From contig JAUVYU010000058.1 in NCBI GenBank assembly GCA_030602935.1, positions 1 through 5,929 of the forward strand: a stretch of 5,929 bases of DNA. Direction: 5' to 3'. Each line of letters begins with the position of its first letter. Positions within the stretch are counted from its first letter, which is position 1. This DNA comes from Candidatus Bathyarchaeota archaeon. Lineage in GTDB: Archaea; Thermoproteota; Bathyarchaeia; TCS64. Made by a program: the position numbers and the translations under genes. Below the pieces are notes generated by a model. That model saw only the letters and a program-made list of their open reading frames with translations. It searched no databases and was not told where the DNA came from. This document shows, piece by piece, positions 1 through 5,215 of the stretch.

Positions 1-437
1 AGTTCGATGACCTGATCTCCAACCTGAAGGACGGCGCGACCTCCGGCGCGGTCTTCACCGACCTCGAAACCCTGAAGAAGGTGATCGCTGAGCTCATCGA
101 GGCGAACCTCGGGATCTCCATCAACGTCAGCGGGCTCCTCGACGGGGTCCAGGAGTGCTGTCGGGCTGGGGGGACGGAGCGGCACAGCGTCGAGCAGTCC
201 CTCGGCTTCTGGGGGGCCTCCGACCTGCTCCCCGAGAGGGACGTGCTCACCATTAACACCCTCTGCGGCCACGGCCTGGTCTCATTCAACCTCATCCACA
301 AGATGATCGACTACGTGAAGATGCGCAGGCTGACCCCCGCCGAGGCGGCGAGGATCATGGGCAGGTGCTGCGAGTGCGCGGTCTTCAATACGTCCCGCGC
401 TGAGAGGCTGCTGGAGAAGGTCCTGCTGGAACCGTAG
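1..437 (+). CDS. 3' part of a conserved Cys-motif protein of unknown function (5' end outside window)
   Basis: The reading frame is open from base 3 to the TAG at 435-437, giving 144 visible residues. There is no reason to start it at the internal GTG at 81, because the residues before it (FDDLISNLKD...) read as normal coding sequence with high GC at third positions. The gene therefore begins left of the window. The C-terminal half carries the motif NTLCGHGLVSFNLIHKMIDY (visible residues 85-104), then LTPAEAARIMGRCCECAVFN (110-129) and a helical RAERLLEKVL tail. Cysteines fall at 52, 53, 88, 122, 123 and 125, which could bind metal or an Fe-S cluster. No signal peptide or membrane segment is visible. 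I have an impression of a conserved family ending in a CGHG...CxC-type pattern in anaerobic bacteria and archaea, but cannot name its function securely. The next gene converges on it, 61 bp away. Confidence 0.8.
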   Translation, partial: FDDLISNLKDGATSGAVFTDLETLKKVIAELIEANLGISINVSGLLDGVQECCRAGGTERHSVEQSLGFWGASDLLPERDVLTINTLCGHGLVSFNLIHKMIDYVKMRRLTPAEAARIMGRCCECAVFNTSRAERLLEKVLLEP

Positions 438-498
438 ACAGTATCAGTATCTCGACAACCTCCTCAACTGATTGCATCCAAGGTGATTCGAGTATGGG

Positions 499-1020
499 CT
501 ACTCGACGAATTCTAAGCCCGTCTCAGGCGGATCCCACACAATCCCCCTGCTCTCCTGGATGGACCTCATGACGGTCGCAAGGTGCTCCCAGTGCTCCAG
601 GTAGTTGGGGCCCATGTACCGGGTCCTCTGCTCCATTACGATGGACCTCCACTTCTCCCAAGCCATGAGGATGGGTGAACCTGCGGCATCATAAACCATC
701 TCAGGGTCGATCAGCCCTTTCTTCAGCAGCACCCCGTAGTTGTTGTACGTGTTCCAGAACGTGATCCTCTGGAGGTACGCCTTCGGGTTGTTGTCGGAGC
801 CGTACTTCCTCTCGAAGTCTGCGTAGTCCTCCCACTCCATGTACATGGTCTCCAAGTAAGCGGACATACCTTCCATGTCAGACATCGTGCTGTGCAACGA
901 CATGAAAAGCTGCGCCGACCGCGTCCTGTTGGAGTTCCTCAAGACCATCGCGTAGTACAGGATCGAGACAGTGACTCCGAGAAGGGGGATGCAGTAGATT
1001 ACCAGGTCGAGGGTGTTCAT
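499..1020 (-). CDS. DUF4760-like protein with one N-terminal membrane segment
   Basis: This 173-residue protein has a hydrophobic stretch at about residues 5-26 (LDLVIYCIPLLGVTVSILYY) followed by RNSNRTRS. That suggests a single N-terminal membrane anchor with the soluble part in the cytoplasm. The remainder is Trp/Tyr/Met-rich and helical, with AQLFMSLHS after the anchor, then YADFERKYG, FWNTYNNYGVLLKKGLID and a Trp-containing C-terminal third. This layout (one membrane helix, then a helical domain predicting a small bacterial/archaeal membrane protein) resembles the DUF4760 family, whose function is unknown; the match is from memory of the family's look and not from a search. The ATG at 1020 is supported by a TATA-like box centred about 27 bp upstream, which fits a leaderless transcript. 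Third positions are GC-rich throughout, so it is a real gene. It converges with the gene ending at 437. Confidence 0.8.
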   Translation of the reverse strand: MNTLDLVIYCIPLLGVTVSILYYAMVLRNSNRTRSAQLFMSLHSTMSDMEGMSAYLETMYMEWEDYADFERKYGSDNNPKAYLQRITFWNTYNNYGVLLKKGLIDPEMVYDAAGSPILMAWEKWRSIVMEQRTRYMGPNYLEHWEHLATVMRSIQESRGIVWDPPETGLEFVE

Positions 1021-1205
1021 GATACAGAATATTGCGACGATTGAATAAAATAGTCTATCGAACGTCCCACTCCCCCAATGACAAAAGGGTGGCGGAAGAT
1101 CATCTGACGGAAAAGGAGATATCCGAACGCGATCGCGACCTGTTCGACCCCGGCATTCTCCATTACCATCTCGACTACGGAGCGACTCACAAACCGTTTT
1201 GACAT
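1017..1205 (-). CDS. Doubtful 62-residue ORF upstream of the DUF4760-like gene
   Basis: This ORF runs from an ATG at 1205 to a TGA that overlaps the next gene's start in an ATGA arrangement, the usual geometry for translational coupling. Against it, only about the first 40 codons look coding (roughly two thirds G/C at third positions). The last 22 codons drop to about one third and contain the downstream gene's own TATA-like box. No TATA box sits at the right distance before its ATG and no Shine-Dalgarno is seen. The product (MSKRFVSRSVVEMVMENAGV then a hydrophobic AIAFGYLLF patch) matches nothing I recognise. It may be a spurious ORF or the worn remnant of a gene. Confidence 0.25.
   Translation of the reverse strand: MSKRFVSRSVVEMVMENAGVEQVAIAFGYLLFRQMIFRHPFVIGGVGRSIDYFIQSSQYSVS
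1041..1053 (-). promoter_or_regulatory. TATA-like box for a leaderless transcript of the DUF4760-like gene
   Basis: On the minus strand the sequence reads CTATTTTATTCAA, centred about 27 bp before the ATG at 1020. That is the distance expected between an archaeal TATA box and a transcription start, which would place transcription initiation at or next to the start codon. It stands out as an AT-rich block in GC-rich surroundings. No Shine-Dalgarno is present, consistent with a leaderless mRNA. Confidence 0.55.
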
Positions 1206-1238
1206 GGTTGATTAAGGTCGGCTACAACCTCTCCAGTG

Positions 1239-1427
1239 ATGGTCACCGAGAGCGCCCACGAGGGGAAGCCCGTCTTCCTCTGCGACATCTGCGGATTCGG
1301 ATACGAAGAGCGGAAGACCGCGGAGGAGTGCGAGGACTACTGCAGGACCTACAACAGCTGCAGCATCAAGATAACAGAGAAGGCCGTCTACATCCCCGAG
1401 AAGCCGAAGATCAAGGAGCCCGAATAG
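1239..1427 (+). CDS. Small Cys-rich, probably metal-binding protein
   Basis: This is a 62-residue protein counted from the ATG at 1239; a GTG lies directly before it at 1236, but ATG is the better start. Five cysteines form the pattern FLCDICGFGY (C15, C18), CEDYC (C31, C35) and SC (C41), followed by SIKITEKAVYIPEKP and a charged tail. A CxxC knuckle plus a helical CxxxC and a further Cys suggests binding of zinc or another soft metal, or a redox role. The same layout (CxxCG-Y...A..CE.. C....SC...IT..A) is one I associate with small uncharacterised archaeal and bacterial proteins; this is memory, not a search. No signal peptide or membrane segment is visible. An AT-rich TTGATTAAGG about 26 bp before the start could be a weak TATA element. 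The gene converges on the ferredoxin-type gene with a gap of only 10 bp. Confidence 0.8.
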   Translation: MVTESAHEGKPVFLCDICGFGYEERKTAEECEDYCRTYNSCSIKITEKAVYIPEKPKIKEPE

Positions 1428-1437
1428 AAGCCCCACT

Positions 1438-1863
1438 TCATTCCTTAATCCGGATGGCGCGTACGTCGTAGACCAGCCTGGAGTCCGTGAACTCCACGGT
1501 CACGCACCACAGGGGATTCGGAGCCCCCCGAGCCTGGTACGTGGGGTTGACGATCTCCCCCTGGCCGACCTCCCTCCCCGAACGGTCGAACAGATCCACG
1601 AGGTCTCCGATCCTGGGCTCAGGGACCTGTTCATAGGGCATCGTGACGTACCCACGGTCTCCGTCGATCCACTGGAGGAAGATCGCGAGCCCCGGGCAGA
1701 TGGGGACGCACTTGGTGCAGCCGACGCACCTCTCCCAGTCCATGACGGGAGGGGCCACCAGGGAGTCCTTACGGATGGCGTCCACGGGACAGATGAAGCC
1801 GCATGGGTCGCAGGGGATGCTCTCTATACATTCGATAACCGCCACCCTCTTCTCCTTGACCAC
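1438..1863 (-). CDS. 2x[4Fe-4S] ferredoxin-type small subunit (amine/amino-acid dehydrogenase-associated type)
   Basis: From the GTG at 1863 the product has 141 residues. It carries two cluster motifs: VIECIESIPCDPCGFICP (Cys 12, 18, 21, 25) and a canonical CVGCTKCVPICPG (Cys 46, 49, 52, 56). A C-terminal beta-rich part follows (GYVTMPYEQVPEPRIGDLVD, then GREVGQGEIVNP). The VAVIEC..IPCxPC...CP opening plus CPGLAIF and a MPYE..P..G..V.. tail is the pattern I know from small Fe-S proteins that accompany FAD-dependent sarcosine/proline/hydrogen-cyanide-synthase-like dehydrogenases, where they pass electrons from the flavin subunit. No such flavin subunit lies in this window, so the partner is elsewhere or lost. 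The GTG is only the first canonical start in an open frame that extends further upstream; the natural N terminus is probably longer and seems to be frameshifted (see the 1864-1969 entry). Confidence 0.85.
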   Translation of the reverse strand: MVKEKRVAVIECIESIPCDPCGFICPVDAIRKDSLVAPPVMDWERCVGCTKCVPICPGLAIFLQWIDGDRGYVTMPYEQVPEPRIGDLVDLFDRSGREVGQGEIVNPTYQARGAPNPLWCVTVEFTDSRLVYDVRAIRIKE

Positions 1864-1969
1864 GTCGTCCGTCGGAAGGGCCCCGTGGACCTCCAGCTCG
1901 TCCCTCCTGTAGAACCCTCTCTGAAACGGACCCAGCTCATCATCAGGTATCAGGGGTTCCTCCAGCCAT
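1864..1969 (-). other. Probable missing N-terminal coding segment of the ferredoxin gene, split by a 1-base frameshift
   Basis: In frame with the ferredoxin, codons remain open up to a TGA at 1971-1969 and read LIPDDELGPFQRGFYRRDEL followed by EVHGALPTDD. About three quarters of the third positions are G/C, like real genes here, and the spacing before VAVIEC resembles the N terminus of related proteins. This stretch has no ATG, GTG or TTG in frame. An ATG at 1969-1967 in the next frame gives MAGGT and then stops after eight codons. Removing one base from the four-base C run (plus-strand GGGG at 1953-1956) would join them as MAGGTLIPDDELGPF... into a protein of 176 residues. A TATA-like box further upstream fits a start at 1969. 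Either an assembly error or a genuine frameshift is possible. Confidence 0.6.
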
Positions 1970-2010
1970 CAAGTTCCAGGACAGCTATCCCATGAATGGT
2001 GACCGCTGAC

Positions 2011-2019
2011 TATATTTGT
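2011..2019 (-). promoter_or_regulatory. TATA-like box for the ferredoxin-type gene
   Basis: On the minus strand this reads ACAAATATA. Transcription would be expected to begin about 25-27 bp downstream, near 1988, leaving a leader of about 20 nt before the ATG at 1969. The same box would be more than 120 nt ahead of the GTG at 1863, so its position favours the upstream start. Confidence 0.45.
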
Positions 2020-2113
2020 CATAGATCATCTCAACATCCCTCCGTTAAGCCACCTCTCGTGTACGCCGCGCGCGCATGAAGTGCCCAAGGCATGGTTCCG
2101 TGTCCTAGTCTTG

Positions 2114-2120
2114 TATATAA
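2114..2120 (+). promoter_or_regulatory. TATA-like box, upstream element of the zinc-ribbon gene
   Basis: TATATAA is embedded in TTGTATATAATAG. It would start transcription near 2143, giving a leader of about 60 nt before the ATG at 2204. It may be an alternative promoter to the closer AT-rich element at 2152-2159, or it could simply be AT-rich intergenic DNA. Confidence 0.35.
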
Positions 2121-2151
2121 TAGATCTGACACGTTACATCGATCAATTTTC

Positions 2152-2159
2152 ATTAAATA
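2152..2159 (+). promoter_or_regulatory. Proximal TATA-like box of the zinc-ribbon gene
   Basis: The stretch CATTAAATAC follows AT-rich CAATTTT. Transcription would begin near 2180, about 20 nt before the ATG at 2204. Because this element and the one at 2114 lie inside the longer open frame that starts at 2081, they argue that the codons before 2204 are not translated. Confidence 0.4.
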
Positions 2160-2187
2160 CTACATCCTCCATAGCCCTTGAAACGCT

Positions 2188-2194
2188 AGGGGGA
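2188..2194 (+). promoter_or_regulatory. Shine-Dalgarno-like site deciding the 2204 start
   Basis: AGGGGGA ends nine bases before the ATG at 2204, an acceptable spacing for a ribosome binding site. It is one of few such sites in the window and supports the 2204 start over the GTG at 2081. Confidence 0.4.
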
Positions 2195-2203
2195 TGTTCT
2201 GGA

Positions 2204-3199
2204 ATGCAGAATAGGCCAAGGGGTGACTACTCGGATGAAGCCGTAAAGGGCGACTCCGGCGTCAGGATCGTCAACTGCCCCCACTGTAAGGACGACGTCC
2301 CACTCTCGATCTACTGCCTCAAATGCGGTTACCCCATGTTTGAGCTGATGAAGGAGCACATGAGTGAGGACGGCTCGGACGGAGACGAGGTCAGCGACGG
2401 ACACCCCCCTGACGAGGGCGAAGAGTTCCGTCTGGAACCGGAGGACCTGGAGCCCCCCCAGAGCGAGGATGTCGAAGCTGAATCGAAACCGGAAGAGGAG
2501 AGCGAAGCAATGAATGTGGACACCCAGGAGAGCGCTGAACCCAAAGAGCCCATGGAAGAGATATCTGAGAAAGATCCACCTGACAGGGACGAAGGCGAGG
2601 TCGCGGCACCAGCCGCGGAAACCCAGCTGGACGAGGCGGACCAGGGTTACGAGCCAGACGAGGCGCTCAAAGACCTGATGCGGAACCTCGCGAACAGCAT
2701 AAACATGAAACTGTGGTCGGTGGGCCAGCTCCTCGAAGGGCGGATCTCGGAGCAGAACTTCGAGCGGCTCCACGAGGGCTACGACGCCAGGTGGCGTCAG
2801 CTCATGGACCAGAGGAACGAGAGGCTGACCCAGGCCAGGGACCTAGACTCCCTCGAGGAGGGGCTGGAGAGGGCCTACATCAGCCTCGGGGAGCTGGAGA
2901 TCAAGAAGACGCTGAACGACCTGTTCGAGGGGGAGCACGAGGCGAAGGCCCCTGCGTACGAGTGGGAGATCTCCCACTGCGAGAGGCAGCTGGAAGGGAG
3001 GAGAGGGGAGATCGCCTTCCTTGAGAGACTCTCGAACGTGGTCCCACGTGACGAGCTCGCCAAGATGGCTGAGAGGGCAAGGGGATACCTGGACAGGATG
3101 CGGAGCTCCGAGGGGCTCACGGAGCTCATCAGCGGCACCTACGCGCGGCTCAAGACCTCGATGGAGGAGATCGTGGCCTTCCTCGAAGAGAATGAGTGA
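2204..3199 (+). CDS. Zinc-ribbon protein with acidic linker and C-terminal coiled coil
   Basis: Counted from the ATG at 2204 the protein has 331 residues. The open frame reaches back to a GTG at 2081, but those 41 codons are AT-rich, hold two TATA-like boxes and read as non-coding. Residues 23-46 form a zinc ribbon: VNCPHCKDDVPLSIYCLKCG, with Cys 25, 28, 38 and 41. Residues about 54-156 are strongly acidic and Pro/Glu/Ser-rich, probably disordered. Residues about 157-331 are helical and coiled-coil-like, opening with LKDLMRNLANSINMKLWSVG and including LLEGRISEQNFERLHEGYDA, then charged repeats such as LERAYISLGELEIKK. There are no membrane segments. The design suggests a cytoplasmic scaffold or nucleic-acid/protein-interaction protein, but I do not recognise a defined function. 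The M20 gene follows 82 bp downstream with its own promoter. Confidence 0.85.
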   Translation: MQNRPRGDYSDEAVKGDSGVRIVNCPHCKDDVPLSIYCLKCGYPMFELMKEHMSEDGSDGDEVSDGHPPDEGEEFRLEPEDLEPPQSEDVEAESKPEEESEAMNVDTQESAEPKEPMEEISEKDPPDRDEGEVAAPAAETQLDEADQGYEPDEALKDLMRNLANSINMKLWSVGQLLEGRISEQNFERLHEGYDARWRQLMDQRNERLTQARDLDSLEEGLERAYISLGELEIKKTLNDLFEGEHEAKAPAYEWEISHCERQLEGRRGEIAFLERLSNVVPRDELAKMAERARGYLDRMRSSEGLTELISGTYARLKTSMEEIVAFLEENE

Positions 3200-3236
3200 G
3201 TTCTCACTTCCAAGGTTCGACCCCAAACATCTGTTG

Positions 3237-3246
3237 AAATTATATC
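3237..3246 (+). promoter_or_regulatory. BRE/TATA-like promoter of the M20 peptidase gene
   Basis: TTGAAATTATATC contains a purine-rich BRE-like GAAA directly before TTATAT. Initiation would fall near 3268, about 12-15 nt before the ATG at 3282. The region 3200-3281 has AT-rich third positions in the peptidase frame, so it reads as intergenic promoter DNA and not as an N-terminal extension from the ATG at 3192. Confidence 0.55.
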
Positions 3247-3281
3247 TAGTACACCTTGCCATAGTAGAAGGCGTACTTGAA

Positions 3282-4571
3282 ATGTCCATAGAAGAAATTC
3301 TGCTAAAAGTAGAAGGCCTGAGCGAGGAGGTCGTCGAGGTCTGCTCGCAGCTCATACAGCGCCCCTCCGATCACCCGGAGGGCAGAACCGACGGCTGCGT
3401 CGAGTACATCAAGGGCTACTTCGACGGGCTCGGGATAGACAACCAGGTCTACCAGAGGGACGAGGGGAAGCCGAACATCGTCGTCCGGGTGAAGGGCTCC
3501 TCGGGGAGAAAGATCCTCTGGGTGGGGCACAACGACGTCGTCCCCGTGGGGGAGCCCGAGAGCTGGAGGTACCCGCCCTTCAGCGGGACAATCGCGGACG
3601 GGAAGATCTGGGGGAGGGGGGCAAGCGACATGAAGGGCTCCAACGCCTCCGCCATCATCGCGGCACGGGTCCTCAGCGAGGTCGACTGCCCCCATGACGT
3701 GGACTTCTGGTTCACCTCGGATGAGGAGGTCGGGGGAGGCGCGGGGGCGAGGTGGCTGGCGGATGAGCAGATCTTCGAGGGGGAGGTGGCCATCATCGGT
3801 GACGCAAGTGGATGCGACCCCGGTATGGTGAACGTCGGCGTCGGTCACAAGGGGGACATCGGGAGCAGGCTCGTAGCGGAGGGGAAGACCGCCCACGGGA
3901 GCACCCCCTACCTGGGGGACAACGCCATCGACAAGCTGCTGAAGGTCATACCCTACGTGAAGAGGCTGAGCGAGTTCCGCCTCGACATACCAACGGACCT
4001 GGAGCCCATTGTAGAGTCCACCACCGAGTACATGCTGAAGGACGACACCCTCGACGACGAGCAGAGGAAGGCCGTGGAGAGACTGTTCTACTATCCGTCG
4101 GGGCCGAGCCTCAACATATTCAACGGGGGCGTGAAGGGCAACGTGGTCCCGGATAGAGCTATGTGCCGCTTCGACATCAGGCTTACCCCGGGGGTCGACG
4201 CCGCGAAGGTAAAGGAACGAGTGGAGGAGCTCGTCGCCGAGGCGGGCGTGCCCGGGGTGACCCTCATAGCCAGGGCGGCTTCCCGCGTGGGATACTACGA
4301 AAAGGCCGACGAGCCCGCGGTCATCTCCCTCGTGACGGCCGTCGAGAGGGTGACGGGCGAGAAGCCCCCTCTGACGTTGCTGCCCTGGGGGACAGACGCT
4401 GTCTCGATCAAGCGTAATATCAAGACGGAGAGGCATCCCAACGGTATTCCGAACCTGCTGTTCGGGCCCATGCTCAGGGATCAGCTGCATCAGTCCAACG
4501 AGTACGTGACAACCGGCAACCTGGTCACCGCCGCCAAGGTCTACAGTGTCTTCCCCTTCTACTACGAGTGA
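3282..4571 (+). CDS. M20 family metallopeptidase (ArgE/DapE/carboxypeptidase-like)
   Basis: This 429-residue protein is a cytoplasmic di-zinc hydrolase by family. The metal and catalytic residues are all present: VGHNDVVP (H83, D85), the bridging Asp in WGRGASDMKG (D116), the catalytic/ligand pair in FTSDEEVGG (E148, E149), an Asp in IIGDASG (D174) and the C-terminal ligand His in DQLHQSNEYV (H403). The dimerisation-domain insert is seen from about residue 187 (GHKGDIGSRLVAEGKTAHGS, H205) to about 300 (MCRFDIRLTPG). Length is normal for ArgE/DapE-type enzymes. Substrate cannot be told from sequence alone: acetylornithine, succinyl-diaminopimelate, N-acyl amino acids or dipeptides are all possible, and no lysine or arginine biosynthesis gene is adjacent. 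Start: ATG 3282 gives the usual MSIEEILLKVEGL opening and sits behind a promoter; upstream in-frame ATG 3192 overlaps the previous gene and reads through non-coding sequence. Confidence 0.93.
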   Translation: MSIEEILLKVEGLSEEVVEVCSQLIQRPSDHPEGRTDGCVEYIKGYFDGLGIDNQVYQRDEGKPNIVVRVKGSSGRKILWVGHNDVVPVGEPESWRYPPFSGTIADGKIWGRGASDMKGSNASAIIAARVLSEVDCPHDVDFWFTSDEEVGGGAGARWLADEQIFEGEVAIIGDASGCDPGMVNVGVGHKGDIGSRLVAEGKTAHGSTPYLGDNAIDKLLKVIPYVKRLSEFRLDIPTDLEPIVESTTEYMLKDDTLDDEQRKAVERLFYYPSGPSLNIFNGGVKGNVVPDRAMCRFDIRLTPGVDAAKVKERVEELVAEAGVPGVTLIARAASRVGYYEKADEPAVISLVTAVERVTGEKPPLTLLPWGTDAVSIKRNIKTERHPNGIPNLLFGPMLRDQLHQSNEYVTTGNLVTAAKVYSVFPFYYE

Positions 4572-4663
4572 GCGGTTTCTACACCCAACTCCTTTCTCCC
4601 AACACATGTTTTCGGGGTTAAGCAACGTTAAACAGCGACCGTCCCGCCTCGATCCTCGACAAA

Positions 4664-5215
4664 ATGGGCTCAAGAATCATGGTGGAGGTGGCGACCCTGG
4701 GAGGGGGCTGCTTCTGGTGCACGGAGGCGGTGTTCAACAGCATAGAAGTCGTCCTCAAGGTCGTATCCGGTTACTCTGGAGGTCGATCGGAGGACGCTAC
4801 CTACAGGCGGGTCTCCTCGGGGAGGACGGGCCACGCTGAGGTCGTGCAGTTGACATTCGACCCCGAAGTCATCACGTTCAGGGAGGTTCTGGAGATATTC
4901 TTCGCCACCCATGACCCTACGACGCTGAATCGTCAGGGAGCGGATGTGGGGCCCCAGTACCGGTCGGTCGTGTTCTACCATGACGACGCTCAGAGGAGGG
5001 TTACCGAGGAGGTCATCGAGGTGCTCAACGGTGAGAAGATCTGGAAAAACCCGATCGTGACCCAGGTCGAGCCCTACGAGGCGTTCCACAGGGCCGAGGA
5101 GGGCCACATGAACTACTACGAGCGGAACCGGGGGCAGCCCTACTGCAGGCTGGTCATCGACCCCAAGATCCTGAAGCTCAGGGAGAGGTTCAGGGACAGG
5201 TTGAAGAGCGCCTAG
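4664..5215 (+). CDS. msrA: Peptide-methionine (S)-S-oxide reductase MsrA
   Basis: This 183-residue enzyme reduces the S epimer of methionine sulfoxide in proteins and free methionine, repairing oxidative damage in the cytoplasm with electrons from thioredoxin-like donors. The active-site motif GGGCFWCTEAVF is complete, with catalytic Cys16 and a second Cys19. The other family blocks follow in order: VVSGYSGGRSEDATYRRVSS, GHAEVVQLTFDP, then FFATHDPTTLNRQGADVGPQ with YRSVVFYHDD. A Cys161 in GQPYCRLVIDPK near the C terminus is a typical position. Length is normal, and there is no fused MsrB domain and no msrB neighbour in the window. ATG 4664 is taken as start; ATG 4679 (residue 6) is also possible because the core fold begins at VEVATLGGGC. 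The leader contains GTTAAG and GTTAAAC but no convincing TATA box or Shine-Dalgarno. It converges on the next gene with overlapping stop codons. Confidence 0.96.
   Translation: MGSRIMVEVATLGGGCFWCTEAVFNSIEVVLKVVSGYSGGRSEDATYRRVSSGRTGHAEVVQLTFDPEVITFREVLEIFFATHDPTTLNRQGADVGPQYRSVVFYHDDAQRRVTEEVIEVLNGEKIWKNPIVTQVEPYEAFHRAEEGHMNYYERNRGQPYCRLVIDPKILKLRERFRDRLKSA
5212..5215. other. Shared CTAG: overlapping stop codons of convergent genes
   Basis: The palindrome CTAG supplies TAG to msrA on the plus strand (5213-5215) and TAG to the transglutaminase-like gene on the minus strand (5214-5212). No terminator-like sequence separates the genes, so each transcript must run into the other's coding region before ending. 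Confidence 0.9.

Larger units (their letters stand above)
1972..2203. other. Divergent intergenic promoter region
   Basis: This non-coding stretch lies between the minus-strand ferredoxin gene and the plus-strand zinc-ribbon gene and holds the TATA-like boxes for both. A run of alternating C and G (CGCGCGCGC, about 2067-2075) precedes a ten-codon mini-ORF from ATG 2076. No RNA gene, long inverted repeat or riboswitch-like structure is apparent by eye. Confidence 0.6.

Noticed and set aside
438..498. Short gap between convergent genes examined for a terminator
   Set aside because: No hairpin or clear T-run is visible, so no terminator was called.
2067..2075. CGCGCGCGC alternating purine-pyrimidine tract
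   Set aside because: It is too short to claim Z-DNA or a regulatory site in a GC-rich genome.
2076..2108. Mini-ORF MKCPRHGSVS in the divergent intergenic region
   Set aside because: The start resembles the opening of a zinc-ribbon protein, but ten codons with no promoter at the right distance and no continuation in another frame are not enough to call a gene or remnant.
2186..2773. A 195-codon minus-strand open frame opposite the zinc-ribbon gene
   Set aside because: It is antisense to the repetitive acidic linker (Glu/Asp codons read back as Leu/Phe/Val), so the hydrophobic composition is an artefact and not a membrane protein.
3263..3318. Repeated AGTAGAAGGC on either side of the M20 start codon
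   Set aside because: It is a single ten-base direct repeat, one copy non-coding and one inside the coding region, with no further copies or symmetry; likely coincidence.
3303..4673. A 456-codon open frame on the minus strand opposite the M20 peptidase gene
   Set aside because: It mirrors a gene with all catalytic motifs on the plus strand. GC-rich codon use removes stops from the antisense frame, and its translation is Pro/Arg/Gly/His-rich with no recognisable domain.
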